A stretch of 64,000 bases of DNA from Neolentinus lepideus HHB14362 ss-1. Taxonomy: Eukaryota > Basidiomycota > Agaricomycetes > Gloeophyllales > Gloeophyllaceae. The first letter of the stretch is position 1, and each line of letters opens with the position of its first letter. Under the pieces are notes generated by a model. The model was not told where the DNA came from. It saw only the letters and a program-made list of their open reading frames with translations, and ran no database searches. The stretch lies in NCBI GenBank assembly GCA_001632425.1, contig KV425560.1, positions 220,989 to 284,988 of the forward strand, in the 5' to 3' direction. Position numbers and translations under genes: made by a program. Below are positions 18,201-29,513 of this stretch, piece after piece.

Positions 18201-19583
18201 GGCTGTATTGGACGAAGCCAGAGAAGTATGATAAGATGGATTCGAAGGGTATTGAGGTGAGTACCTTGGGATAATGATTCGCTACGCTATGCGGCTTACA
18301 AAGCCACCATCTTTTTGTAGACTGTGCGGCGAGATAATTGTCGTCTGGTGTCTACTGTCATCGAGACGTGCCTGCATAAGATGTTAATTGACCGCGATGT
18401 GAAGGGGGCCGAGGAGTAAGCACTATTGGCTGGTTTACAACTTTGAGACTCAATTTTTGTTCAGGTATGTGAAGCAGACGATCTCGGAACTCCTCCAAAA
18501 TAAGGTTGACATGTCGCAACTGGTCATTACAAAGGCACTGTCTAAGCCGAGTAAGTCACACATTATCACCAACATCAGACTATCCCCGCTAACTCTTGCG
18601 ATAGAATATGCAGCTAAGCAGGCGCACGTTGAGCTGGCTGAACGGATGAAACAACGAGATGCTGGTATGTGGGTCGAATGCTTCCTGAAGTCACCCCGTG
18701 CTAATGACCTATCTCCAAGGTTCTGCACCCAACCTTGGCGATCGTGTAGCTTATGTGATTGTAAAAGGCATCAAGGGTATGTAAGGTCTGAAAGCCCTGA
18801 CTCGATAGTTGGTATTGATCCCTTCACAGGAGCTGCCGCATACGAAAAGTCTGAAGATCCTCTATACGTTCTTGAAAACAATATCCCCATTGATACAAAA
18901 TACTATCTGGAGAATCAGTTATCGAAGCCTTTAATGCGTATATTCGAGCCCATTCTGGGCGAGAAGGCATCATCCTTGCGTGAGTGCACAATGCGGAAAT
19001 CTGCCCAGTCCTTTTTGACATACTCCTGCTACCGGAAGTCTCAGGAGGGCATACAAGAGCTATTCAAATTGCTACGCCAACAGTTGGTGGCTTGATGAAG
19101 TTTGCCGTGAAGACCGTCACTTGTCTTGGCTGTAAGACACCTTTGCGAGCCAACAACAGCATCAAAGGTCTTGCTTACCCTAATTCACGTCGGAGGCACT
19201 CTGTTGACTTTGTACGCAGGTGGTGCTGTGTGCAAGAATTGCAAGCCCAGAATGGGAGAGCTGTATCAGAAACAGGTATGACAGCTCTATCTTCAGATTA
19301 GAAAGCGTCAAATGACATATGACATAAGGTTACCACTACTTCTGAATTGCAAGTTCGATTTTCGCGTTTATGGACCCAGTGCCAACGTTGTCAAGGGTCC
19401 TTGCATCAGGTGGGTTACTCTGGTCCATTCGGTCCTAGGACTCGTGACTAACGCTCTTTCAATTGACAGGATGTCTTGTGCACTAGCAAAGACTGCCCCA
19501 TATTCTATATGCGGAAAAAGGCGCAGAAAGACGTCGAAGACTCGGAGGGTGTATTGGACCGTTTCCATGCGGAGGAGTGGTGA
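15201..19583 (+). CDS. POL3: DNA polymerase delta catalytic subunit
   Basis: It starts at 15201 ([16 protein letters not shown]) and ends at TGA 19581-19583, with more than ten introns. This is a family B replicative polymerase, complete in order. Exo I is [10 protein letters not shown], Exo [14 protein letters not shown], and Exo [12 protein letters not shown], so proofreading residues are present. Polymerase motifs are [25 protein letters not shown] and [10 protein letters not shown]. The C-terminus has CysA (CLGC...CKNC) and CysB (CQRC...CTSKDC); CysB carries the 4Fe-4S cluster needed to bind the B-subunit. It makes the lagging strand with PCNA. An apparent frameshift near 16,100 is removed by a 67-nt intron at 16053-16119, joining KVRDK to AECTFRDFF. 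The 5' exon is a basic, low-complexity tail of NLS type (KKRKLG). Confidence 0.97.
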
Positions 19584-21327
19584 TGTTGCCCGTGTCGGAT
19601 TCTTAATTTATAAGCTATCGAGTGTACTGTTACATGTATTATATGTTGAATAGTCAGATCTGTATTAGAGCTCAATAATACTGTGTAGAATGTCGGTGAC
19701 GAAATCGTCCGTGGTGAGATTGCACGCATGTGCTTTCCTGTGCTTTCGAATGAAGGCTTCGATGCCGGTGACTGCCGATGAGGCATATATTTGTTTGAAA
19801 TCAACTCAGCCAATGCGATGTCTCGGTGAGGGCCATTCTCACGAGGTTCCAGGACGTCGATGCAGGTACCATTAGTACATCGGTCTCTTAATTTCCCTTG
19901 CAAGTCTGAGCATGTAGTCATCCGCGTCGACTTATGACTGTGCATGCGCCCTGCAGACGAAGCAACTCTCCTAACTTGCGTTCCGACTCTCGTTCCCGCT
20001 CTCGTTCCTGCTCCGGGGTTTGCAGCTGGCAAAGTTCATTAGGGCGACAATGTTTGACTCGACAACTATGAGGAATAGAAACAATCGATGGAACGCGATT
20101 TCCTTGGTACAAGCGGTCGTGAGAAGTCAATGTGAGTCAGGTTCAATCGGCTCAGCAGTATCGTCCCTGTCTGATCAAAATTACTTGTCGCGCTATAACT
20201 TGCTAACTTGAGTCCGTGTATGAGTCAAATTAGTTCGAAAAGTAACTTTGTGAACCGCCGTATCATCGGTATCCGCGTCGGGAACTTGAGCGCTTGAGCC
20301 TCGATCGAGGTATCAAAAAGCTTATTAGCGTCCCGGAGCTTAGTACGACGATTTAGCTTCTTCGACGCATTTATCCCTGCTCCGCAGGCCCAACCTCAAT
20401 GCGGTGCGCAAAATGATCTTCGGATGGTATCAAGATGTCCGATAGCTCATGCATACCCCTCATCTTGTGGGCACGTTTGGATCACTCGGCTTTGGAAGCA
20501 CCGTAGACACTTGGTTCTGGTGCGTTCTCTCACGCCATGCTCCACGCACGAAGGATAGACTTATAACTTGACTGCCATAACTACCCTCCTATGGTCAATG
20601 ACCCGAAGTTATACCTTGGAGGTGGAGTATCACTGAATTACCTCGATGTTTCGTCACGTCCATCACAGAGAGCCCGCTACTGCGCATTGTTTCCGAATTC
20701 AGTGTTCCCTGTCTGTTCGCCCGTATCCCCTGATATGGTATTCAGAAGATGAGAGGTGATATGTGGCCATCAGTGTATCTTATCTCTTGACATGCGTCCT
20801 CTCCAAGATCTTAACCTCTTTCAGCTGTACCCTGTCGGCCTCATTCCAGATAAACCTTAGGTGCTCATGCTCACCGCTCTCTAAACATAGGTTTCTCTTC
20901 TGTACGTTCCGGCGAAATCGCAACCCGCTGTCCTTCGATTTTGGTCCTCGTATTCGGTTATCAGCCTATCATGACCCTATGTCCATCTTCTACCGCCTCA
21001 CGTTGTCTCACTGCCTGACCTCTGTCAACCGAAAATAACGGGTCATCCGCACTAGTCCGTTATTTGTGCACATGGTTCCCAACCCTCGTCGTGAGTTTTT
21101 CCTGTTCTCTCTCCCGTTCTGGTTTGCTTTTGTGCGGTCACAGAGCATCGGATGCTATGGATCGCCTCAGCAGATAGAACTCATGGTATCTCACCCACAT
21201 GTACAGTTTACGAGCGTCAAGGAGCTGCGAGAAGCTTGAGGCCACACTCGTTGCTTAAAAGCTTTCGTCGCACTAATTTATCAAATGGTTGTTTCCCTCA
21301 TTTTGGTCTCCCCGATCCTGTGCCACA
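19584..21327. other. Gene-poor gap of about 1.74 kb
   Basis: No family signature was found between POL3 and the GH16 gene. Frames in 20,200-21,300 are short with mixed composition. One possible small minus-strand coding end is listed separately (19665-19805). The 3' part presumably carries the GH16 promoter. No tRNA, repeat array or transposon end was recognised. Confidence 0.5.
19665..19805 (-). CDS. Possible C-terminal exon of a small unrecognised gene
   Basis: On the minus strand a frame that opens after 19806 ends at TAA 19665-19667. It has a natural-looking amphipathic C-terminus: SAVTGIEAFIRKHRKAH followed by LTTDDFVTDILHSIIEL. A second candidate exon (VDADDYMLRLAREIK) lies upstream on the same strand near 19,890-19,930. 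A good splice join between them was not found, so gene structure and function are unknown. It would be convergent with POL3, with stops about 80 bp apart. It may equally be a chance frame. Confidence 0.25.
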   Translation of the reverse strand, partial: VDFKQIYASSAVTGIEAFIRKHRKAHACNLTTDDFVTDILHSIIEL

Positions 21328-22828
21328 ATGCAGCGTCCAGCATTCGCCGTCGCCCACTGTCTGACCCTGCTCCTGTTCGCCCAGAAGGTGCTGAGCGCGA
21401 CGTATACCATCTCTGACTCCATCGTTGGCTCGGGCTTCGACAGCGCGTTCTCATATCAAGCTATTTCCGATCCCACTAACGGAAGAGTGTAAGGACGACC
21501 CGTTCGACCTCCGTACATCCGTTCTGACGAGAAGCCAGAAATTATGTAGACGAAGCTACCGCTCAAGCGGATAATTTAACATATGCATCGGGCAATACTT
21601 TCATCTTACGTGCCGATGACACGACAACGTTGAGCTCGAGCGGGCCCGGGCGGAATTCTGTGCGACTGCAATCCAATAACCAGTACACAACTCATGTCGC
21701 AGTGTATGTCCAAGACATTTTCTCCCTTGAATACTCACTGCTTAATAGCTTCTTCGTTACCATGGCAGATTCGATATCCGACACATGCCCCAAGGATGCG
21801 GGTAAGTCGGCTTCGCTGTAAATGTAGCCGGACACATTTCAATCTATTTTATAGAACGTGGCCTGCCGTATGGGAAGTTGGCGCCAACTGGCCGGATGAG
21901 GTATTTATTCGCTATAGTCATGATGCCACAACGAGCTAAAGCAGCACTATAGGGCGAAACAGATATTCTGGAGGGCGTGAACGATCAGGGTCCGGACCAG
22001 ATCACGCTGCATACGAGCTCAGGTTTGTTTCCAGTAGTTGCGATACACGAGCTATCTTATCTATTCTATTTCAGGATGCACTATGCCTAGTTCGCGCTCC
22101 ATGACAGGGTATCTTAGTTTCTCCTCGTGCTTGTACACATAGTGATGGCTCCATCCGTAGAACATCGTTAGGTACCGACTGCTCTACGGCTGACACAAAC
22201 AACGCCGGATGTGGTGTGCAGTCCACGGACGGAAGTAGCTATGGACCGACTTTCAACAATGATGGCGGTGGCTGGTACGTTTCTCACCTTAGAGCATGCA
22301 TATCTGATAGCTCAAAACACTATCTCCTCATGACGTAGGTACGCCATGGAGCGGACAAGCACCTTCATCAAAGTGTGGTTCTGGTCGAGGAACAGCGGAT
22401 CTGTACCAAGTGATGTCGAGAACGGCGCTTCATCGGTGAATACTGATAATTGGGTAAGTCGCCGTTGTTCTTGTCAAAATCAGCATGCTAACGTTGGATA
22501 ATGAAGGGGACTCCCACTGCTTATTTCCCCGATACAGACTGCGACTTCTCTTCGCACTTTGGACCTCATAATATAATCATTAACTTGACATTCTGTGAGT
22601 CCCTTGGTACCACATAGGAGTAGTGTACTAACTGGAACGGGCAGGTGGGGACTGGGCTGGTGCAGTCTATAGCTCAGACGGGTGTCCCGGGACATGTACG
22701 GGTGCGTTACTTCGTCGTCTACATCAAAGTTTGCTATAGTGATACTTCTCTCAGACTACGTTGACGACAATCCGTCTGCGTTTGCGAATGCATACTTCGA
22801 CTTCGCTAGCATAAGAATATACGAATAG
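21328..22828 (+). CDS. Secreted GH16 endo-1,3(4)-beta-glucanase (laminarinase-type)
   Basis: It starts at ATG 21328 with a signal peptide: a hydrophobic core after MQRPAFAVAHCL, with predicted cleavage after VLSA. The mature protein follows the basidiomycete laminarinase pattern: YTISDSIVGSGFDSAF early, FDIRHMPQGCGTWPAVWEV, and the catalytic motif GETDILEGVND. The two Glu of ExDxxE are nucleophile and acid/base. Many Cys residues (SGCTMP, GTDCSTADTNNAGCGV, DTDCDF, DGCPGTC) suggest disulphides in an extracellular protein. The end is IRIYE then TAG 22826-22828, with no carbohydrate-binding module or GPI signal. It would cut beta-1,3/1,6-glucans in fungal walls or laminarin. About nine short introns are needed. 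Confidence 0.93.
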
Positions 22829-23185
22829 GCTTTCTGGATACAACGGTAGACGTCGACGCTCAAAAATTCAAGCAGTATTATTGGTCCGAATCAATGATGC
22901 CGTTGCGGAATTCACGATCATTATTTGTCGCAAATTCTATGTCGCAGTCTCAATCTGCAGATATGATGTACCATAGTCGCATATACCAAGCATTGTATCA
23001 ATACTTGCATTTTTTTTAAGTCGCTATGCATCTCCAGTCAAGGTTTTGGCCCACTTCGGAATGTCCGAAGCCGAAGCATTGGTGCGTGAGATTTTGACGT
23101 GCGGGGCCACAGCACAGATTTTGACTTGCTATATATTTCCGACACTCATGCTCGAATGCGATAGATCTTGTATAACGACCACCTC
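22829..23185. other. Intergenic spacer, 357 bp
   Basis: The 3' flank of the GH16 gene and the promoter of PAT1. A short T run lies near 23,011. No open frame with family features was seen. Confidence 0.5.
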
Positions 23186-26100
23186 ATGTCTTTCTTCAGC
23201 TTTGAGTCTAACGATCTAGAGAAGGAGAAGCAGAGATACCTGACCGGCGAGGTTAAGGAAGAAGGCCTTACGGAGTACACATGGGGGGATAATAGTTATG
23301 ATGGGCTTGGTGACGTCTTGCAGGAACGAGGAGACGAGTTGAATGATGAGACCTTCGGAGGCATTGGAGATGTTGGTGAGAGGGGCACAGACTCCTTGTG
23401 AGATGCTAAATGCAAACCATACTGCAGGCAAGGACTTCGATTTCACGAGACAAGTCCTGCCGGGCGACGTTCCTCTTGAATTGCGACAGACACCAGCTCT
23501 ACAACATACTAATGGCCTGTCTCACGAGCGATCATTGTCTCCTCCGCAGAAGCACGCATATTGTACGAATGTCGCAGTACTGTGTCGTCGAGTTTTCATT
23601 GAATATCTCGTGCTTTATCTGTAGTGTCGCAATCCTCATCTTCTCTGCAGTCGATCTGGGACAACAAGTCTCCGTTCTCTGTTCTTCCGAAGATGGCTGC
23701 TAGCACGTCTCGCGTTGCCGATCATCATGCTCGACCAGTAACGACGCCGGATTTACTCTCTCAATCGCAATCAACACACTCTACATTTTCTCCGTTTGCG
23801 GATAGCATACCCCTCCGGCATTCCCCTGCGCTTTCCCAAGAATCAAGTCTTCCTCTGGCAGGCTCTCAAATGGAAGGTAGAACTCTTCAGGAGATCGAAG
23901 CGGAAATGCGAGCAAGTGCTATGCGATCTCGTGAGGCCCCCCAGCTGCGGCAACAGCAACTTCTACAAGCCCAGGCTAGAACTCCTCCTCCCCGGCTCCA
24001 TCCCCATGCTCAGTCGCCCCGATTCCATCAGCTACAGCAGCACATCTTGATCCAACAGCAGCAGCAGCAACAACAGCAGCAACAGCAGTTGCAGGATTTG
24101 CAGGAGCAACTGCGAGTGGAGGAATTGGAGCGGCAACTCCGTGCCCAGCAGATTAGTCAGTTGCAGCAACAGCAGCAGCAGATGCTTCTCCGGCGACAGT
24201 CTCCATCCGGCCCAACCTTAGCTGAGATACAAGCCGCGCAACATCTAGCCCAATTACAGCAGGAGCAGCGCCGACGTCAACATTCGCCGGCTCTCGACCA
24301 GCGGTATCACATGCCCCAGCCCTTGCAGGAGAGCGCGCAGTTTCTGCCACAAAACATCCAAATGCAGCAACGGTTGCTTGCAGAACTTGCACAAGCCGAG
24401 TTCATGCGTGACTACGGGACGCCTCAGACTCAAGAGGAGCAAGAAGCTCTTAGAGCAGAAGCTGTGCGCAAGATCATGGAAGCTGAGCGTATGGAGGAGA
24501 AACGAAGACGAAAGGCTTCTAAAATAGCACACATGGTACGGCTTCTGGACAAGTTCAGAAGTCCGATCTGACCTACTCTTACTGCAGTCTCGGTACAACG
24601 ACCTGATGACGCAGTCAGACAAGGATTTCATCACTAGAATACAAGTCTCTCAGCTCGTCACGCAAGATCCTTACCTGGAGGACTGGTATTGCCAGACCTT
24701 GAGTCGTCTCAGACGTGCAAGGCAAGGTCTGCAGCCGGAAGAGCAGCGCGTGTTGACCTTCGATTCTGGTGTTGGAGTTGGCCTCGGAATGCCCGGTCAA
24801 AGGCCCAGTGGACGAAAATTGAGCGCAGTGCAGCGTATGGAGGCGCAGGTGGAACGCATCGTCAATAATGCCCGACAGCGAGAGAGAGAAAAGGGATTGC
24901 AGTGTACGTCGTTGTGGCGTCCGCGTGCTGGCCCATTGTTAACTTTCCTACTTAGCTCTCAACAGTCTTCAAGGTGCCTTAGGTAAAACGGCCGGCCGAA
25001 GTTACAAAGCTGCTCCTCGTCAACTGCTTCAAGTCGACTCAACTAAGCCGGCTGCCAACGGAGGCCATACTGAGGACGAATTCAAGGCGAGGCTTGGAGA
25101 ACATGCCGCGAAAGAAGCTGCCAAATTAAGGAGGGGTGTTTTTGGCGAGGCCTATGACGTACGTAACGCATTAATGTATTTCAGTTCTTATCTCACAACA
25201 TAGTAGGAGGAACATAACTTCGTGAAACAGGATCCACTGACCCGACTAGAAGTGCTTGTTATCATTGAACATTTGTACGATTTGGTCTTGGAGGCGGATA
25301 TATTTGTCGAGCGTCATGGTTTACTCGACGACGTCGAAGGACTGGATGAGCGGTTTGTATTGCCCGTCGCTCATTCAACTAATTTTTAACGGAATTTTGT
25401 CGCAGGAAAGAGCACCGTGCCAAGTTAATCAATTCTATGTATGAAGGCTTGAAGATCAAGCTTCCTATTGAGACCAGGTAAGCGTGAATAGTGCGGCTGC
25501 CAGATGATGCTACTAAGGGTTGTGCAGTAATCCTCATCCATTCATCTCTCTCCTGGGTCCAGTAAAAGGGAAAAGGCTTCTTTCTCGGATTGTGCCTTAC
25601 CTTGAAGGAGAACATCTGTTGACTCTTCTCACGCTGTTCGTAACCTGCTTCCCTCAACTTGACGTAGTGACAAGGGCACCCATCCTCGATTCAATGGAAG
25701 ATACACCAGAAAAGAGAGAGATTGAACGCCAAACGACCGCCTTTCAGGAGTTTGTCATGTCAATGAGCATGGTCCCTGTCTTCCACAAGGTTGAATTGCG
25801 AGTCTTGGCGGGCTTGCTAAGTTTCCTTCACGAGCGAGGCGAACTTGTGACAATTGCTCGAACAAAGGTGATCATGACAGACTACATGATAGGTGAATAC
25901 TGACTTGCATTCTTTTGATTAGCCGGGCCTGGATCTGCTCTGTTTATTCCTATCTAGGGCAGACAGTCTGATACATGCATACGACACAGGTCCCGAGGCG
26001 CGGCCACCGCCCACAGTGGACAGCCTAACTACCTGGTGAGCTCCAAGACCTACCAGGCACATGCGTGTTCTCACCGCTTTATCCTTTTCTTAGGCGAGTC

Positions 26101-26433
26101 ATGTTTGACGGTATGTTCGACACTCTTACCCCTCATATACTGGATCTATTCCCATCCGAGCGTATCTTGCGTGCGCAAACTGGAGGGACCGCACAGATCC
26201 CGCCGGAGCAACTGGACACGACAGCATGGCAGTTCCTTGCCTCAGTAGGAGCTATGGCATCCCTCTCTCAACAGCAGACTCTTGTCACAGCTTTGCGTGA
26301 AAAGGTGTTGGACTTGGTCATCGGGGTGAAGAAAGGTTGGGTCGCTGACCCAGAAGAAAGGAACATGAAGATGAAGAACGTGAATATTTTCTTGCACGCC
26401 CTTCAATTAGATAGTTCTCAGATCACTGTGTAA
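23186..26433 (+). CDS. PAT1: Decapping activator PAT1 (P-body protein)
   Basis: It starts at 23186 with MSFFSFESNDLE, the family's N-terminal motif (MSFFGF-like), which recruits the DDX6/Dhh1 helicase. Next come a Gln/Pro-rich disordered region with a 12-Gln tract, then SRYNDLMTQSDKDFITRIQV and YLEDWYCQTL, a conserved PAT1 mid-domain. The C-terminal helical Pat-C domain runs from GKTAGRSYKAAPRQLLQ to NVNIFLHALQLDSSQITV. Pat-C binds Lsm1-7 and Dcp2 and joins deadenylation to decapping of mRNA in cytoplasmic P-bodies. The stop is TAA 26431-26433. About ten introns are needed. It converges on the glycosyltransferase gene, with stops 87 bp apart. Confidence 0.93.
24053..24088 (+). repeat. CAG/CAA tract coding for 12 Gln in PAT1
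   Basis: Twelve consecutive glutamine codons, CAG interrupted by single or paired CAA. Shorter Gln runs follow downstream (about 24,160-24,181). Mixed CAA/CAG codons make it less prone to slippage than a pure CAG array. Length may still vary between strains. Confidence 0.9.
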
Positions 26434-26520
26434 ATTTCATTTTACTCCGCCTGTCTGGATTCTGTACAAGATGCAAACAAACTAGGAAAAAAGAACAACC
26501 GTGTCAAGCTTTTGAGGCAA

Positions 26521-29091
26521 CTAAGAGCCGGTTACACAGGTGAGATCGCGAGCATCGTAGACAACGGAGGTGGGCTGAGAGCAACTGAAAACGTGAGAGC
26601 GTTGGATAGAGCCCTTGTCGACGATATCGTTCAGTGAAGTGATTGATCCCTGATGATCAAGGATAGGAAGTGTCGACCACGGTGGAAGCGTCCGTCCTGG
26701 CAGCTCAAGTATACCTGTCGAAACCGGTGAGTCATCGTGATACGGTAGTGTCAACAAGGGTAAGTGGAATAATCGCTTTTTTTGTTCATAAAGTTCTTTG
26801 GGTGTGTCTTTCACATGCGACCCGATCTCGAGATGATTCGTCGACAAGGAAGTAAAGTTGTCATAGTTGGGATACAACATGACGTAACCACGCAAGTAGC
26901 TCAATTCGATGAAATATTTCTTCCAAGACTTGGTCCAATTGTTCGAGCGTAAAGCGGGGACGACATCATCTGAAATGGGAAGACGCAGTTCCGAGAGTCG
27001 GATAGACAGATAATCATGAAATTCGCGCCAATGTTCAGGAAAGTAGATTGCGCCCCAGCTGCAAGGTATCTGCGAGAGATAGGGAGTGTTTATGTGTTGC
27101 AGACCTTCGCGGAGGAAAAGTGATCTTGCGTTGAATGGCCGTCTTCCTTCAGGCCTGAGTTCTATAGTTTTCTGCTGATACAGACTGATGCCAAAGAGTC
27201 GAGAAGTATCCGTATCGTCGTTGCCATATCTATAAACGTCTTTAGTTGAAGGGAACTCCGGAGCGTAAGAAGAATGCTAGCCTGTAACGCAGAATAGCCA
27301 TTTTTGCCCAGGCATAGAAGAGAGGAGACAGCTCTACATCATCCTCTAATATCAAGCCGAACGAGTCATTGTGCAACGGATACCATGACTCTACGACAGC
27401 CGGGAGCAAGCCTCCGTGGATGATCCGATGGTGTACAAAGGTACTTCCATGGGGCCAGCGGTATCGTGAAACTAAGCGCTTGACTTCACTGTCAGCAGCT
27501 GAATCCATATTGATACGCAAATCGAGGGAATCTCCAAAGTATTGTGCGCGCTGGAGAGATCGGAGAAGACGACCCAAAGAAGTAGGGCGGTCGTTGGTTA
27601 TTACACTGACGTCGACACGGGGAATATTCCAATCTACCTTGGGGTATGAGTCGGCCAGACGAAGAGGAGAAGCAGGATCCACAAACGTTTCCACTCTTGC
27701 AGCGATAGAGCGCCCATCCAATCGGAGTAAGGAAGATCATCCTTCGGCAGATGAATGACAGTAGGTTGTCGGAGCTCCAGGTCTCCTTCCAGAATGACCC
27801 GAAGCGCATTGGTCAACGCCGCATCGTCCGAAGTATCGATGACGACATTAGGCTGAAAGGAAAAAAGCGTTTCCGAAAGTTGCGCGGAGACCTCAGAGGA
27901 CGACACGGGAAGGTTATCATAGGCTAGATCACAAGCAAACACGGACTGCGTCTGGCCATCAGAAGGGTAGAATGCCTGACGCAGAATGACTTTAACTGTG
28001 TAAGACTTCTCTTGCAATCGACACAAAACAACGGAGAACGACTGCAGATCGTTGATTGCATGCAGTATCACAAGGAATCGCCCAGGATTGCCAGATGCTT
28101 GAACCTGATCCTCCTTTACGACAGGGTCTGGCAGGACAACCAGTTGGTCTCCTGGGGAGAAGCAGCGGTCAGACTGGGCGCTACCAAAAACGAGTCCTCC
28201 GACCAGATCAAGTTGAGAATGAGAGATACGATATCCCATTTCCTCCCATGTACGAAAGGTAGGAGCTCTGTTAGAATCCTCAGAGCCTGAGAACAAGATT
28301 GTCGCCGGCAGCACCATTGGAGGGACGACAAAAGCGGCCGGTTGAAGACTCCACGGGGTTTCGACACAAGATAGATTATTGGCACGATAGGCTTGTCCGT
28401 TTGGCCCGTATGGTAGGGATACAGCTTTCGGGTTGAGGAGCATGTCTTTGGTTTGCGAGTCGACGCCTCGTAAGCCATGCTCGTCAAGTATGAGTAGCCA
28501 ATCAGTAGAGGCTTCCGAAGCAGTGTCCAAGATATTGTAGACTGTACTTGATCCATTCTTGACGGGATGTATAGAGATGTTAGGATAGTCACGGCCGTGC
28601 AATGTCGATGTCAATTCCCAAAGGACCTTCCGTGCTTCCCGAACGAGTTCATCAGGTGTCACCAAGATCGCTTCCTTCAATCTTGAATGGCTACTAAACA
28701 TCTGCCGAAGAAGAACCTGGAGCTGTGGTAGAGACGTAGTGGTCACAGGTAGAACTGCAGTTAGTGAGTCCTTTTTGATACGGTCAGCAGCATCAAACAA
28801 CGATGTCCACGGGTCCGCAGCAAGCTCAGAACCATCGGTTTGGAAGGACGCAGGGACTGCTACGTTCAGGGATTTCGTACGAGAGACTGGATAGTCCTCA
28901 GGCAGCACTATCGCCTTGTGCCCTTGGTCCCTTCGAGAAATAAACAGCCAATACCCAAAGCAAGCCAACCACAAAACCACAAGCCATCGATACAAGCGTC
29001 GCCGAAGCAGTTGAGTTCTTCTTTTCTGAGCCTTCAGCAAAGGAGACTTCAATTCGGTCGTACTTTGGTCCGTGAGGGCTGCTAAAGACAT
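26521..29091 (-). CDS. Type II membrane glycosyltransferase, GT2-like
   Basis: It starts at ATG 29091 (MSLAALTDQSTTELKS) and ends at TAG 26521-26523. A basic stretch (KAQKRRTQLLRRRLYRW) precedes one membrane helix (LVVLWLACFGYWLF), so the catalytic part faces the Golgi or ER lumen. The transferase part begins VDVSVITNDRPTSLGRLL and contains LILEDDVELSP, a DxD-like metal-binding motif of GT-A enzymes. An N-terminal domain of about 450 residues precedes it and resembles no fold I can name. Acceptor and sugar are unknown. Two introns were placed by frame: 27634-27686 (EWK joins HWNIPRVD) and 27230-27281, which has a GC donor instead of GT. Further upstream frame is probably 5' UTR. Confidence 0.8.
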
Positions 29092-29513
29092 CGTCTGGCG
29101 TTGCGAAGCGATAGTTGGTATTCCGGCAGAGTGCGGACTCGGAGTGCGCTGGCACGACGCAGTTGTTGCACCAAATTTCCCAGAGATGACGGTGAAGTGC
29201 GGAGTGATCCACACCAAGTACTGGCATGCAGATTGAACTTCGAAATTTCTCCAAAGCACTTCTTTTCACCAGATATCAATGTCTACATTACAATCAAAGC
29301 ATGCGTAAATATGTCCTACATATACCTCTCTCATGCATGAGCAAAAATACAATCGAACCCCCGGAAGAATGGATGGGGAGAACGTCCAACACACGCCAGT
29401 GAGTGAAGGAGAGTAAAATATTAGCAGCCCAGAGAACAGATAGAAAGCACCAATGAACTCGAACGAATGGTGCGAGTGACGATGAACGAATGCCAAGGTT
29501 CAGAATGCTAGTA
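29092..29513. other. Intergenic spacer, about 422 bp
   Basis: The promoter and 5' leader of the glycosyltransferase gene plus the 3' end of the Ste50-like gene, both on the minus strand. Frames here continue from the transferase frame but lack an initiator context or domain, so they are taken as untranslated. Confidence 0.45.

Noticed and set aside
20100..20260. tRNA-like B-box (ggttcaatc)
   Set aside because: No matching A-box or cloverleaf stems could be built around it.
24053..24181. Microsatellite of possible regulatory role
   Set aside because: It lies in frame in PAT1, where Gln-rich tracts are normal for the family.
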